From the NCBI GenBank assembly GCA_016191395.1, contig JACPOS010000024.1:23111-87110 (forward strand): 64,000 nucleotides of DNA, in the 5' to 3' direction. Every line of letters begins with the position of its first letter. Within the stretch, counting starts at the first letter, position 1. Of this stretch, positions 8,864 through 17,846 are shown in pieces. The stretch is from Chloroflexota bacterium (GTDB lineage: Bacteria; Chloroflexota; Limnocylindria; Limnocylindrales; CSP1-4). The translations under genes were made by a program, and so were the position numbers. The notes beneath the pieces are model-generated. The model was given only the letters and a program-made list of their open reading frames with translations. It was not told where the DNA came from and searched no databases.

Positions 8864-9361
8864 GTGGCGACCAGGGAAGAGGCGGCGCTGGAGCTCGACA
8901 GCGGGAGTCCCGATGCGACCCGCACGTTCGCGGCTGCGCTCGCCGCGGTCGCGGTGCCCGGCGACGTGCTGTGCCTGTGGGGCGAGCTCGGTGCGGGCAA
9001 GACGGTGTTTGCGAAGGGCTTCGGCGCGGGCCTCGGGGTGCGAGACACGATCAGCTCGCCGACCTTCGTCCTCATGGGCGAGTACGCGGGCCGCCTGCCG
9101 CTGTTCCACATCGACCTGTACCGGCTCGCATCGGCCACGGAGGCGATCGACGGTGGGCTGCTCGACGACCGCGAGGGGACGGGCGTCGTGCTCATCGAGT
9201 GGCCGGACCGCCTTGGGACGGCACTCCCGGACGATCGGCTCGACGTCCGGATCGACGGTGGTGACGACGACCGCCGAACGTTGCGGCTCGCCGCTCACGG
9301 CCGGGGCCACGACCGCTACCTGGCCACGGCGCTGGCGGCCGGCGCACGGCGCGCGACGTGA
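8864..9361 (+). CDS. tsaE: tRNA t6A modification ATPase TsaE
   Basis: P-loop ATPase of the TsaB-TsaD-TsaE complex that makes N6-threonylcarbamoyladenosine at tRNA position 37. The Walker A motif is GELGAGKTVFAKG, followed by the family-specific SSPTFVLMGEY and HIDLYRL, and LIEWPDRL. The start is GTG 8864, 7 bases after the preceding stop; the track ORF begins far upstream in another gene. The protein is 165 residues, usual for the family. The stop overlaps tsaB by GTGA. Confidence 0.95.
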   Translation: MATREEAALELDSGSPDATRTFAAALAAVAVPGDVLCLWGELGAGKTVFAKGFGAGLGVRDTISSPTFVLMGEYAGRLPLFHIDLYRLASATEAIDGGLLDDREGTGVVLIEWPDRLGTALPDDRLDVRIDGGDDDRRTLRLAAHGRGHDRYLATALAAGARRAT

Positions 9362-10044
9362 GCTCCGTCACGCGCGGCCGCGGCTGGCTCCTCGCCCTCG
9401 ATACGGCCACGACCACGATCGTCGTTGCCGCCGGCGACACCGACGGGCGCATCCTGGCCGCCGAGGCGTTCGAGGGGCGGTATCGCCACTCCCAGGAGCT
9501 GCTGCCGGCCGTCGTCCGGGTGCTCGGCAGTGCCGGGCTGAGCCTGCCGGATCTCGCCGGGATCGTCGTCGGGACGGGCCCGGGCGCGTTCACCGGGTTG
9601 CGAGTCGGGATCGCGACGGCGAAGACGCTTGCCCACGAGCTCGGCTGCCCCATCGTGGAGGTGGCATCGTCCTCCGCGCTCCTCGCCGCCGTGCCGGATG
9701 CGACGATCCTCTGGCTGCCGTCCGGACCGAGAGATCGAATCATGGTCGTCCCCGGCTCCGAGCCGGTCGTCGTCCCGGGCGGCAATCCCGGCCCGCGTCC
9801 GCGGCCGCGGTCGGTCGAGATCGCGGTGGACCTCGACGGTCGCGCTCCGGAGGCGGCGCTCGCGCTCGGACGTGCGGCGATCGCCGGGCTGCCCGCGGCC
9901 CTCCTGCAGCTGGGTGCGGCCCGGCTCGCGGCGGGCGAGCACGACGATCAGGAGCAGCTCGTGCCGCGCTACGCGAGCCCGCCGCGTGGCGCGCCGTCGG
10001 GTGAGCAGGAGGGGGGAGTGGCGTGGTCGCGCGACCCCCGGTAG
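9358..10044 (+). CDS. tsaB: tRNA t6A modification protein TsaB
   Basis: Non-catalytic ASKHA-fold partner of TsaD. The N-terminus LLALDTATTTIVVAA and the segment GIVVGTGPGAFTGLRVGIATAKTLA are characteristic. At 228 residues the length is normal. The C-terminus QLVPRYASPP corresponds to the short conserved tail of the family; a proline/glycine-rich extension follows. GTG start overlaps tsaE by 4 bases, and the end overlaps rimI by 22 bases. Confidence 0.93.
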   Translation: MSSVTRGRGWLLALDTATTTIVVAAGDTDGRILAAEAFEGRYRHSQELLPAVVRVLGSAGLSLPDLAGIVVGTGPGAFTGLRVGIATAKTLAHELGCPIVEVASSSALLAAVPDATILWLPSGPRDRIMVVPGSEPVVVPGGNPGPRPRPRSVEIAVDLDGRAPEAALALGRAAIAGLPAALLQLGAARLAAGEHDDQEQLVPRYASPPRGAPSGEQEGGVAWSRDPR

Positions 10045-10601
10045 CCGTGCGCATCGCCCCGATGACCTTCGAGGACCTGCCGGCCGTGCACGCCATCGAA
10101 AAGGCGAGCTTCGCCGTGCCCTGGCCGAGCGATGCGTATCGCAGCGAGCTCACGACGAACCGGCTCGCCAGCTACATCGTGGCCCGGGCGGAGGACGCCA
10201 TCGTCGGGTTCGCGGGCCTGTGGGTGATGGTGGACGAGGCGCACGTCACGACGTTCGCCGTGGATCCACGCTGGCGCCGCCGCGGCGTCGGCGAGCGACT
10301 GCTCCTGGCACTGCTGGATCTGGCCGTGGCCCGCCGCGCCCGAGAGGCGACCCTCGAGGTCCGCCTCTCGAACATGCCCGCGCGCCGGCTCTACGAGAAG
10401 TACGGCTTCCGGCCCGTGGGGATCCGGCCCCGCTACTACTCGGACAACGGCGAGGACGCGCTCATCATGACCACGGAGCCGCTGGAGTCGTCGGCCGTCC
10501 GCGATCGCCTGGCCGCCCTGCGTGCCGCCCTCGACCAGCGCCCGATCGACCCGGACGAGGTGCCCCACGAGCCGCCGCCCGGACCGGAGTACCGCGGATG
10601 A
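10023..10601 (+). CDS. rimI: Ribosomal protein S18-alanine N-acetyltransferase
   Basis: GNAT acetyltransferase for the N-terminus of ribosomal protein S18, almost always encoded with tsaB/tsaD. It shows VTTFAVDPRWRRRGVGERLL (beta4 and the acetyl-CoA pyrophosphate loop R-R-x-G-V-G) and ARRLYEKYGFRPVGIRPRYYSDNGEDALIM, the RimI-type C-terminus. Start GTG 10023 overlaps tsaB by 22 bases; GTG 10047, just before RIAPMTFEDL, is an alternative. A 30-residue acidic/proline-rich tail follows the domain. The stop overlaps tsaD by ATGA. Confidence 0.92.
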   Translation: MVARPPVAVRIAPMTFEDLPAVHAIEKASFAVPWPSDAYRSELTTNRLASYIVARAEDAIVGFAGLWVMVDEAHVTTFAVDPRWRRRGVGERLLLALLDLAVARRAREATLEVRLSNMPARRLYEKYGFRPVGIRPRYYSDNGEDALIMTTEPLESSAVRDRLAALRAALDQRPIDPDEVPHEPPPGPEYRG

Positions 10602-11671
10602 CCGCGTCGAGGGCCGGCGGTCCGCTCGTGCTCGCCGTCGAGTCATCGTGCGACGAGACCGGCATCGCGCTGGTCGAAGGCGGGCGCCGGATCCTCTCGA
10701 ACGTCGTTGCCAGCCAGGTCGCCCTGCACGCGCCGACGGGCGGCATCGTGCCCGAGGTCGCGGCGCGCGCGCACCTGCGCTGGATCCTGCCCGTCCTCGA
10801 CGAGGCGTGGCAGGGCGCCGGGGTGTCGTGGGCGGACGTCGATGCGGTCGCGGTGACGCGCGGTCCGGGCCTCGCCGGCTCGCTGCTGGTGGGGATCAAC
10901 GTCGCGAAGACGCTGGCGTGGATCCACGACAAGCCGTTCGTGGGGGTGAACCACCTCGAGGGGCACCTGTACGCGGCGTGGCTGCGCGACCCGGGCCAGG
11001 CCGACGGCGAGGAGCCGGAGTTCCCCCTCGTGGCGCTGGTCGTGTCCGGTGGCCATACCTTCCTCGTGGAGATGACCGACCACCTGACCTACCGGCTGCT
11101 CGGGCAGACGGTGGACGACGCGGCGGGCGAGGCGTTCGACAAGGTTGGCCGGCTGCTGGGCCTGGACTATCCGGGTGGCCCTGCCATCCAGCGCGCCGCC
11201 GGGGACGCGAGCCGTCGCGACGCTGTCTTCCCGCGTGCGTGGCTCGGTGACTCCTACGACTTCTCCTTCTCCGGGCTGAAGACCGCGGCGCGCCGGACGG
11301 TGGAGGCGGCGCGGGCCGACGCGGGCCTTCGCGAGCCGGAGGAGCACCTGCCCCATGCCGCCGTCGCCGAGCTGGCGTGGGGGTTCCAGGAGGCGGTCGT
11401 TGACGTGCTGGTCACCAAGACGATCCGGGCCGCGGTGGCCGCCGGCGCCCGGTCCATCGTCCTCGGCGGTGGAGTGGCAGCGAATGCAGCGCTGCGGGCG
11501 CGCCTCGCCGGTGAGGCGGAGGCGCTGGGCGTGCCGCTGGTGGTGCCGCGGCCGGGCCTGTGCACGGACAACGGCGCGATGATCGGCGCGGCGGGTGCGC
11601 GCCGCTTCGCCGCCGGCGAGCGATCCGGCCTGGATCTCGAGGCCACGCCGTCGCTCCCGCTCGCGCGATGA
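10598..11671 (+). CDS. tsaD: tRNA threonylcarbamoyladenosine transferase TsaD
   Basis: Catalytic subunit that moves the threonylcarbamoyl group to A37 of ANN-decoding tRNAs. At 357 residues it starts near VLAVESSCDETGIALVEG. The metal-binding motif is NHLEGHLYAAW (HxxxH), followed by LVVSGGHTFLVEM and the Asp of CTDNGAMIG near the C-terminus, all intact. The start ATG 10598 was chosen from the 4-base overlap with rimI; the track ORF extends spuriously upstream. tsaE, tsaB and tsaD are together here; tsaC is not in the window. Confidence 0.97.
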   Translation: MTASRAGGPLVLAVESSCDETGIALVEGGRRILSNVVASQVALHAPTGGIVPEVAARAHLRWILPVLDEAWQGAGVSWADVDAVAVTRGPGLAGSLLVGINVAKTLAWIHDKPFVGVNHLEGHLYAAWLRDPGQADGEEPEFPLVALVVSGGHTFLVEMTDHLTYRLLGQTVDDAAGEAFDKVGRLLGLDYPGGPAIQRAAGDASRRDAVFPRAWLGDSYDFSFSGLKTAARRTVEAARADAGLREPEEHLPHAAVAELAWGFQEAVVDVLVTKTIRAAVAAGARSIVLGGGVAANAALRARLAGEAEALGVPLVVPRPGLCTDNGAMIGAAGARRFAAGERSGLDLEATPSLPLAR

Positions 11672-12540
11672 ACCGGCCGCGCCTGAACGCGCTGGAGGTG
11701 CGCCGGACGCTCCGGGCCGCCGGCGTGCGGGCGAGCCATGCTCGGTCCCAGAACTTCCTCGCGGACCCGGACGTGCTCGAGGCGATCCTGGACCTCGCGG
11801 ACGCGGGCGACGGCACGCGGGTGCTGGAGATCGGGCCCGGGCTCGGGATCCTGACGGGCGGACTCCTCGCCGCGGGCGCCGAGGTGACCGCGGTTGAGCT
11901 GGATCGGAATCTCGCCGCCTACCTCCACGCCCACCTGGCTGCGCCGATCGAGGCGGGCCGCCTCCGGCTGATGGAGGGTGACGCGCTGGACCTGGACCTG
12001 CCGGACCTCGTCCCCGCGCCGTACCGGGTGGTCGCGAACATCCCGTACCACATCACCAGCCCCATCCTGCACCGGCTGCTGGAGCGGGCGCCGCGCCCGG
12101 AGCGGCTCGTGCTGATGGTCCAGGCGGAGGTCGCCGACCGCATCGCCGCCGCGCCGGGGCAGATGAGCTACCTGTCCGTCTTCGTCCAGTTCCATGCGAC
12201 CGTCCGGGTCGCGCTCCGGGTGCCTCCGGAGGCGTTCGAGCCCGCGCCCAAGGTCGCCTCGGCGGTCGTGGTGCTGGAGCCCCATGCCGCCCGCGAGCTC
12301 CCGCCGGAGCGCGAGGAGGCACTCTGGGGCCTGGTCCAGTCCGGCTTCCGGGAGCGACGCAAGATGCTGCGCAACGTCCTGGCGCGCCAGCTCCACGGCG
12401 GCGCGGACGCGGCGACCGGCCCGATGGTGGGCCAGGTGCGCGTGGACGCAGCGCTGGCGACGGCGGGCATCGCGGGCGACCGCCGACCGCAGACCCTGTC
12501 GGTGGGCGACTGGGTGCGGCTCCTGGGGGCATTCGCGTGA
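11668..12540 (+). CDS. rsmA: 16S rRNA (adenine1518/1519-N6)-dimethyltransferase
   Basis: SAM-dependent enzyme (KsgA) that dimethylates two adjacent adenosines of helix 45 of 16S rRNA during 30S maturation. SQNFLADPDVLEAIL at the N-terminus, motif I VLEIGPGLGILTGGLL, and the catalytic motif NIPYHITSPIL are intact; the C-terminal helical domain includes SGFRERRKMLRN. 290 residues from ATG 11668, which overlaps the tsaD stop by 4 bases; the longer track start is inside tsaD. It is followed by ispE through a GTGA overlap, a frequent rsmA-ispE pair. Confidence 0.96.
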   Translation: MNRPRLNALEVRRTLRAAGVRASHARSQNFLADPDVLEAILDLADAGDGTRVLEIGPGLGILTGGLLAAGAEVTAVELDRNLAAYLHAHLAAPIEAGRLRLMEGDALDLDLPDLVPAPYRVVANIPYHITSPILHRLLERAPRPERLVLMVQAEVADRIAAAPGQMSYLSVFVQFHATVRVALRVPPEAFEPAPKVASAVVVLEPHAARELPPEREEALWGLVQSGFRERRKMLRNVLARQLHGGADAATGPMVGQVRVDAALATAGIAGDRRPQTLSVGDWVRLLGAFA

Positions 12541-13547
12541 GCGGCGGCGGCGGTGCGCTGCACCCGGTGATTCGACTCGCTCCCGCGAAGCTGAACCTCA
12601 CGCTGGCCGTCCTCGGGGTGCGCCACGACGGATTCCACGACCTGCATTCCGTCATGGTGCCCCTGGGCCTGGCCGATCGGCTGAGCTTCGCCCGAGCCGC
12701 CGGCTCCGCGGACAGCCTGCACGTCCTTGACGTCGCGAACCCCCGAGCCTCGCTGGACCCCGGCGGGTTCGGCTCGGTCCTCGCCGGCATCGCCGAGGCG
12801 CGGCGCGCGGTCGGGAGGGGTGCAGAGACATTCCCCCTCGCCGTCCGGCTGGAGAAGCACATTCCCGTCGCCGCGGGCCTCGCCGGCGGGAGCAGCGACG
12901 CCGCCGCGGCGATCGACGGCGCGCTGGAGGCCTGGGGTGCCGAGCTGAACCTCGAGGACCGGCGGCGCGCCGCGGCCGCGACCGGCTCGGACGTGCCGTT
13001 CTTCCTGGCCGGTGGCCCGGCGTTGGTCCAGGGCCGAGGTGAGCGGGTGGAGCCCCTCGCCGGGCTCGCCGGCGATCCGCCGGGCGTCCTGCTGGTGACA
13101 CCCGCCGCCGCGTCGTCCACGCGCACTGCCTTCGAGGCCCTCGACACGGACCCGGCGGCGGCACCGGCAAGCCGCGGCTCTACCCGGCTGTCATCCGAGC
13201 ATCTCGCCGCCGAATTGAGCCCCGGCCATCCGCCGATGCGCGCCGCGGGGCTGGTCAGCCGAGCCGGCGTCCTCGCGGTCGCGAACGACCTCGCCGCCGC
13301 CGCGGACATCCTCGTGCCCGGGCTCCGTTCGCTCCGTCGCTCCCTGATGCGCCTCCTTGGGGTCCCGATCGGGCTGTCCGGCTCGGGGCCCACCCTGTGG
13401 GCGCTCTATCCTGCTCTCGACGGCGCGGAGGAAGCCGCCGCCCGCGTGCGCGACGCGCTCCGACTGGGCCTGCTGGACAGTCCTGGATCGGGCCCACCGT
13501 TCGTTGCAGCCACGATCATCGTCGGACCACCTTGGAGGGAACCATGA
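12537..13547 (+). CDS. ispE: 4-diphosphocytidyl-2-C-methyl-D-erythritol kinase
   Basis: GHMP kinase of the MEP isoprenoid pathway. The N-terminus RLAPAKLNLTLAVLG has the substrate-binding Lys, and the ATP loop is PVAAGLAGGSSDAAAAI around residue 110; GSDVPFFLAGG follows. At 336 residues it is somewhat longer than usual, with an insertion around residues 200-230 and a C-terminal GLSGSGPTLWALY motif. It supplies precursors also used by the polyprenyl synthase gene 3 kb away. The GTG start overlaps rsmA by 4 bases and the end overlaps ridA by 4 bases. Confidence 0.94.
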   Translation: MSGGGGALHPVIRLAPAKLNLTLAVLGVRHDGFHDLHSVMVPLGLADRLSFARAAGSADSLHVLDVANPRASLDPGGFGSVLAGIAEARRAVGRGAETFPLAVRLEKHIPVAAGLAGGSSDAAAAIDGALEAWGAELNLEDRRRAAAATGSDVPFFLAGGPALVQGRGERVEPLAGLAGDPPGVLLVTPAAASSTRTAFEALDTDPAAAPASRGSTRLSSEHLAAELSPGHPPMRAAGLVSRAGVLAVANDLAAAADILVPGLRSLRRSLMRLLGVPIGLSGSGPTLWALYPALDGAEEAAARVRDALRLGLLDSPGSGPPFVAATIIVGPPWREP

Positions 13548-13933
13548 CGCGCCGAGCCGTCAGCACTGCCAGCGCCCCCGGAGCGGTGGGGCCGTACAGC
13601 CAGGCCATCGTGACGGAGGACTACGTGTTCTGCTCCGGCCAGGTGGGCCTGGATCCGGCGAGCGGCGTCCTCATCGAAGGCGGCGTCGAGGCCCAGGCGG
13701 AGCGCGCCCTCCGGAACCTCGCCGCCGTGCTCGAGGCGGCTGGCTGCAGCTGGGCGGACGTCGTCAAGACGACCTGCTTCCTCGTCGACATCAACGACTT
13801 CGCGGCGTTCAACGCGGTCTACGGACGGTTCATGCCGGACCCGCCGCCGGCCCGCTCCACGTTCGCCGTTGCCGCGCTCCCAAAGGCCGCCAGCGTCGAG
13901 ATCGAGGCGATCGCCGTTCGTCCCCGGGCGTGA
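13544..13933 (+). CDS. ridA: RidA-family reactive intermediate deaminase
   Basis: Hydrolyses reactive enamine/imine intermediates. The 129-residue protein has the family hallmarks GPYSQAI near the start, FCSGQVGLDP, and PPARSTFAVAALPKAASVEIEAIA, where the Arg is the conserved substrate-binding residue. ATG 13544 is preceded by GGAGGGA at a normal distance and overlaps the ispE stop by 4 bases; the track's longer ORF starts inside ispE. Confidence 0.95.
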   Translation: MTRRAVSTASAPGAVGPYSQAIVTEDYVFCSGQVGLDPASGVLIEGGVEAQAERALRNLAAVLEAAGCSWADVVKTTCFLVDINDFAAFNAVYGRFMPDPPPARSTFAVAALPKAASVEIEAIAVRPRA

Positions 13934-13975
13934 CGCGAGTTTGACGCCCTCGCCGAGCCCCCCGAGAATGCCCGC

Positions 13976-15403
13976 GTGACCCCGTCACGTACCGAGCCGT
14001 CCCCGCGGACGGCCGCGGTCGTCCTCGCCGCGGGCCTCGGCACGCGCATGCGCTCGCGGACGCCCAAGATCCTCCACCCGCTGTGTGGCCGGCCGATGCT
14101 CGCCTACGTGCTGGATGCATGGGAGGACGCGGCGTCGGCGCTGGACGCCGAGGGCGTCAGCACCGCCACGCCGGTCATCGTCTACTCGCCCGCCACCGAG
14201 GCCATCCGCGAGACCGTCGGTCAGCGCGGTCGCCTCGCGCTGCAGGACGTCCCGCGCGGCACCGGTGACGCGGTCCGCGCGGCGCTCGATGCCGTGGCGG
14301 AGGGCGTGGAGGAGGTGCTGGTCCTGTCCGGCGACGTGCCCCTCGTCGTCGGTGAGCAGCTCATCGCCGTGATCGAGCAGCGGCGCCTGGACGACGCGGC
14401 GATCACCCTCGCGTCCATCTTCGCCGCCGACCCTGGCGAGCTGGGCCGCGTCATCCGCAGCGAGTTCGGCTCCGTGGAGCGGATCGTCGAGGTGCGCGAC
14501 GCGTCCGCCGAGGAGCTGGAGACGAACGAGGTGAACGCGGGCATCTACGCGTTCGACGCGGCGTGGCTCCGGCGGCGCATCGATGTCCTGAAGCCCGCGG
14601 CCTCGAACGGCGAGCTGTACCTCACCGACCTCGTCCAGCTTGCCCGCGACGACGGTCGAATCGTCAGCGCTGTCGGGTTCGACGACGACGGCACGCTCGA
14701 TGGCATCAACGACCGGAGCCAGCTCGCGCAGGCGGAGTGGGCGCTCCGCGTCCGGATGAACGAGGCCCACATGCGTGCGGGCGTGACGATGCGCGACCCG
14801 TCGACCGTGTACATCGACTGGGGAGTCACGATCGGCACGGACGTCCACCTGGACCCCGGCGTGCTCCTCAAGGGCGCGACGTCCGTCGGGGAGGGGAGCC
14901 TCATCGGGCCGGAGACCTCGATCGTGGACTCCTCCATCGGCCGGGAATGCGCCGTCCGCCGCAGCGTCGTCGAGCACTCCACGGTGGAGGACGGCGCGAC
15001 CGTCGGGCCGTTCGCGCATCTCCGCCCTGGCAGCCACATTGGCGCGGGTGCGGAGATCGGCAACTTCGCGGAGGTCAAGAACTCGCGCCTCGGCGCGCGG
15101 GTGAAGCAGCACCACGTGAGCTATCTCGGCGACGCGGTGGTTGGCGCCGGCACGAACGTGGGCGCGGGCACGATCACGGCGAACTGGGACGGGCGGACGA
15201 AGCACCGAACCACGATCGGCGAGAACGCGTTCCTGGGCGTGGACACGATGCTCGTCGCGCCGGTGGAGGTCGGCGAGGGAGCGAAGACGGGCGCCGGCGC
15301 CGTGGTCACGAGGGACGTGCCGGCCGGCAAGCTCTCCGTCGGCGTGCCCGCCCGGATCCGCGAGCCGCGAGTCAGGCCGGAGCCGAAGCCGGAGCCCTCA
15401 TGA
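13976..15403 (+). CDS. glmU: Bifunctional N-acetylglucosamine-1-phosphate uridyltransferase / glucosamine-1-phosphate acetyltransferase
   Basis: Completes UDP-GlcNAc synthesis after GlmS and GlmM. The N-terminal pyrophosphorylase begins AAVVLAAGLGTRMRS (G-x-G-T-R-M) with PKILHPLCGRPM. The C-terminal left-handed beta-helix is built of hexapeptide repeats from about residue 265, with the catalytic His region KQHHVSYLGD and the acceptor loop GAGTITANWDG, in which the common CNYDG is replaced by ANWDG. 475 residues is normal; a short Arg/Pro/Glu tail ends the protein. A GTG start 42 bases after ridA follows GAGAAT at 13964-13969, a weak -10 at leaderless spacing. The stop overlaps the next gene by ATGA. 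Confidence 0.95.
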   Translation: MTPSRTEPSPRTAAVVLAAGLGTRMRSRTPKILHPLCGRPMLAYVLDAWEDAASALDAEGVSTATPVIVYSPATEAIRETVGQRGRLALQDVPRGTGDAVRAALDAVAEGVEEVLVLSGDVPLVVGEQLIAVIEQRRLDDAAITLASIFAADPGELGRVIRSEFGSVERIVEVRDASAEELETNEVNAGIYAFDAAWLRRRIDVLKPAASNGELYLTDLVQLARDDGRIVSAVGFDDDGTLDGINDRSQLAQAEWALRVRMNEAHMRAGVTMRDPSTVYIDWGVTIGTDVHLDPGVLLKGATSVGEGSLIGPETSIVDSSIGRECAVRRSVVEHSTVEDGATVGPFAHLRPGSHIGAGAEIGNFAEVKNSRLGARVKQHHVSYLGDAVVGAGTNVGAGTITANWDGRTKHRTTIGENAFLGVDTMLVAPVEVGEGAKTGAGAVVTRDVPAGKLSVGVPARIREPRVRPEPKPEPS

Positions 15404-16824
15404 GCTTCCCGCTCGGCGACATCCTGTTCCTCGTCTTCCTGACCTTCCTGGAGGGCTTCTTCGTCGCCGCGGAGATCGCGCTCGTGTCCGTGCGCCGCAG
15501 CCGCATCGACCAGCTCGTGGAGGAGGGGAGCGCCAGCGCGCGCCGCGTCCGCAGGCTGATCGACGACCCCGGCCGCTTCCTCGCGGTCGCGCAGATCGGC
15601 CTGACGATGATCGGGTTCTTCGCGTCGGCGTTCGCCGCGATCAGCCTCGCCGACGGCCTCCAGAACCTGCTCGAGAGCCTGGGCATGGAAGCCGGCGCCG
15701 CCGGTGGAACGGCGCTGGTCGTGGTCACCGTCATCCTGGCGCTGTTCACGATCGTCTTCGCCGAGTTGATCCCGAAGTCCATCGCACTCGCAAGCCCGGA
15801 GCGATTCGCGCTCGTGCTGTCCCGCCCCATCGACGTCATCGCCCGCCTGCTTGGCCCGGTCGTGACGATCCTCAGCGGCATCACCCGGTGGGTCGCCCGG
15901 TCCATCGGCGTGGACATCAACCAGGAGGCGCAGATCAGCGCGGACGAGCTGCGGCTGATCGTGGAGCGCGGCGGCGAGCAGGGCGTCCTCGAGGCGGAAG
16001 AGGAGCAGATGATCAACGCGGTCATCGAGCTCGGCGAGCGCCGCGTCCACGAGGTGATGATCCCGCGCGTCGCGATCGCGGCCCTGGCCTCCGACGCGAC
16101 CCTGGACGACGCGATCGACCTCGTCATCGAGGTCGGCCACTCGCGGATCCCCGTCTACCACGACTCCATCGACGAGATCGTCGGCATCCTCTACGCGAAG
16201 GACCTGCTGCCGTACCTCAAGCCCGACGCGGGCCCACGGCCGGCGCTCCGCAAGCTCCTCCGGCCGCCCGTGCTCGTGCCCGAGTCGATGACCATCGACG
16301 ACCTGCTCCACGAGCTCCAGCGGCGCAAGGTGCACATCGCGGTGGTGCTCGACGAGTACGGCGGGACCGCCGGCCTGGTCACGATCGAGGACCTCCTGGA
16401 GGAGATCGTCGGCGAGATCCAGGACGAGTACGACGTGGAGGAGCCCATGGTCGTGCGCCTGTCCGACCATGAGGCCCGTGTCGACGGTCGAGCAGACGTC
16501 GACGAGCTCCTGGAGCTGTTCGACCTGGACCTCAAGCTCGAGGACGCCGAGGAGTACGACACGGTGGGTGGCCTGCTGTACCACCGCGTGGGTGGCGTGC
16601 CGGCTCCGGGCGACTCCATCGACGTCGATGGCCTGCGCCTGACCGTCGAGACGACGGACGGCCGGCGCGTCGGCAAGGTGCTCGTCACCCGCAGGATCGG
16701 GGAGCAGGCCGGTGATGGACCGGCCGGCGCAGGTGGCGACGAGAGCCCGCCGACCGTCCCTCGTCGCGGTGAGCGCCGCACGGCGAGCGGCCGGGGCTCG
16801 AAGCGGGGACCGGCTACGCGCTGA
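15400..16824 (+). CDS. CNNM/CorC-type membrane protein (DUF21-CBS-CorC_HlyC)
   Basis: Membrane protein of the hemolysin C/CorC/MpfA class, implicated in Mg2+ (and other cation) homeostasis. Residues ~1-190 are the DUF21 domain with hydrophobic segments such as DILFLVFLTFLEGFFVAAE and TIVFAELIPKSIAL; the A-E and P-K-S motifs are typical. Two CBS modules follow (MIPRVAIAALASDATLDDAI; GILYAKDLLPYL), then a C-terminal CorC_HlyC domain with EYDTVGGLLYHRVGGVPAPGD. 474 residues. ATG 15400 overlaps the glmU stop; the longer track ORF is a shadow of glmU. It converges on and overlaps the polyprenyl synthase gene by 11 bases. Confidence 0.92.
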   Translation: MSFPLGDILFLVFLTFLEGFFVAAEIALVSVRRSRIDQLVEEGSASARRVRRLIDDPGRFLAVAQIGLTMIGFFASAFAAISLADGLQNLLESLGMEAGAAGGTALVVVTVILALFTIVFAELIPKSIALASPERFALVLSRPIDVIARLLGPVVTILSGITRWVARSIGVDINQEAQISADELRLIVERGGEQGVLEAEEEQMINAVIELGERRVHEVMIPRVAIAALASDATLDDAIDLVIEVGHSRIPVYHDSIDEIVGILYAKDLLPYLKPDAGPRPALRKLLRPPVLVPESMTIDDLLHELQRRKVHIAVVLDEYGGTAGLVTIEDLLEEIVGEIQDEYDVEEPMVVRLSDHEARVDGRADVDELLELFDLDLKLEDAEEYDTVGGLLYHRVGGVPAPGDSIDVDGLRLTVETTDGRRVGKVLVTRRIGEQAGDGPAGAGGDESPPTVPRRGERRTASGRGSKRGPATR

Positions 16825-17833
16825 TCACCGAGCGGACGATCTCCTCGAGGCGTTCGCGAGGCTCGCGCTCCAGCGTCCCGGCGGAATCCAGTGCCGCGAG
16901 CGCGCGATCACGATGCAGGCGAGCCTGGTCGCGGGTGTAGTCGCGAGCCCCGGTTCGCTCCAGGATCGCGACGATCTCGGCGACGTGCTCCGGGATGAGC
17001 CGGCCATTCGCGTAGAGCTCGGTCAGCCGCTCCCGGTCCGCCGGCGACGCGTGCTCGAACGCGTAGATCACCGGCAGGGTCTTCTTCTTGCGCGGGACGT
17101 CGGTCGGCTCCTTGCCCGTCGCCACCTCCGGGCCCCAGATGCCGAGCAGGTCGTCGTTGAGCTGGAACGCGATGCCCAGGTCCCAGCCGAAGGCTCGGTA
17201 GCTGGCGATGATCGCCTCGTCCTCGGTCGCGAGGACGGCGCCCGCCTCGATCGAGGCGGAGATGAGGGCCGCCGTCTTGCGGCCGATCATGTCGAAGTAG
17301 AGCGCGACCGACAGGCCGTCGTCGTGCTCCGCCATCCAGATGTCGAGGAACTGGCCCTCGCACAGCGCCACGCACGTATGGTCGTACAGGCGCATGAGCC
17401 GCAGGACGGTGTGGTCGGAGAACCCGAGGTCGGTCAGGCGGTGCAGCGCGACCCGGCTCAGGCTGAACAGCATGTCGCCGGCGTTGATCGCCTGGGGAAC
17501 GCCGTGCAGCGCCCACAGCGTTGGCCGGTGGCGCCGCTCGCGGTCGTCGTCCTCGATGTCGTCGTGGACGAGGCTGAAGTTGTGGCCCAGCTCCACGGCC
17601 GCGGCACCGGGCAGCGCGCCCTCGTGCTGACCGGTGATCGACGAGTACGCGAGGAGGCCGAGCAGCGGCCGCATGCGCTTGCCGGTGGAGCCGGAGCCGT
17701 CCAGCCCCAGGTGGTAGCGGACCATCTCGTACACGCCTGCGGTCGCGGGATCCGTGCTCCCGACCACGCGCATGATCTCCGCCTCCGTATCGGCGATGAG
17801 CTGCGCGACGTCTGGACTGGTGGAGAGGGCCAT
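16814..17833 (-). CDS. Polyprenyl diphosphate synthase
   Basis: trans-Isoprenyl diphosphate synthase that elongates allylic diphosphates (likely GPP/FPP/GGPP range). The first Asp-rich motif is LVHDDIEDDDRERR and the second is FQLNDDLLGIWG; KRMRPLLGLL carries the IPP-binding basic residues, and GDMLFSLS follows. 339 residues from ATG 17833; the longer track start lies in noncoding upstream sequence. Chain length cannot be read with certainty from the residues before the first motif. The -10-like TACACT 7 bases upstream fits leaderless transcription. It converges with the CorC-like gene (11-base overlap). Confidence 0.92.
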   Translation of the reverse strand: MALSTSPDVAQLIADTEAEIMRVVGSTDPATAGVYEMVRYHLGLDGSGSTGKRMRPLLGLLAYSSITGQHEGALPGAAAVELGHNFSLVHDDIEDDDRERRHRPTLWALHGVPQAINAGDMLFSLSRVALHRLTDLGFSDHTVLRLMRLYDHTCVALCEGQFLDIWMAEHDDGLSVALYFDMIGRKTAALISASIEAGAVLATEDEAIIASYRAFGWDLGIAFQLNDDLLGIWGPEVATGKEPTDVPRKKKTLPVIYAFEHASPADRERLTELYANGRLIPEHVAEIVAILERTGARDYTRDQARLHRDRALAALDSAGTLEREPRERLEEIVRSVISA

Positions 17834-17840
17834 CCGGGCG

Positions 17841-17846
17841 AGTGTA
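17841..17846 (-). promoter_or_regulatory. Leaderless -10 element of the polyprenyl synthase gene
   Basis: On the minus strand TACACT is followed by 7 bases and then the ATG at 17833; no Shine-Dalgarno is present. The intergenic stretch 17847-18080 has no other recognisable feature apart from the Shine-Dalgarno of the divergent gene. Confidence 0.5.
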
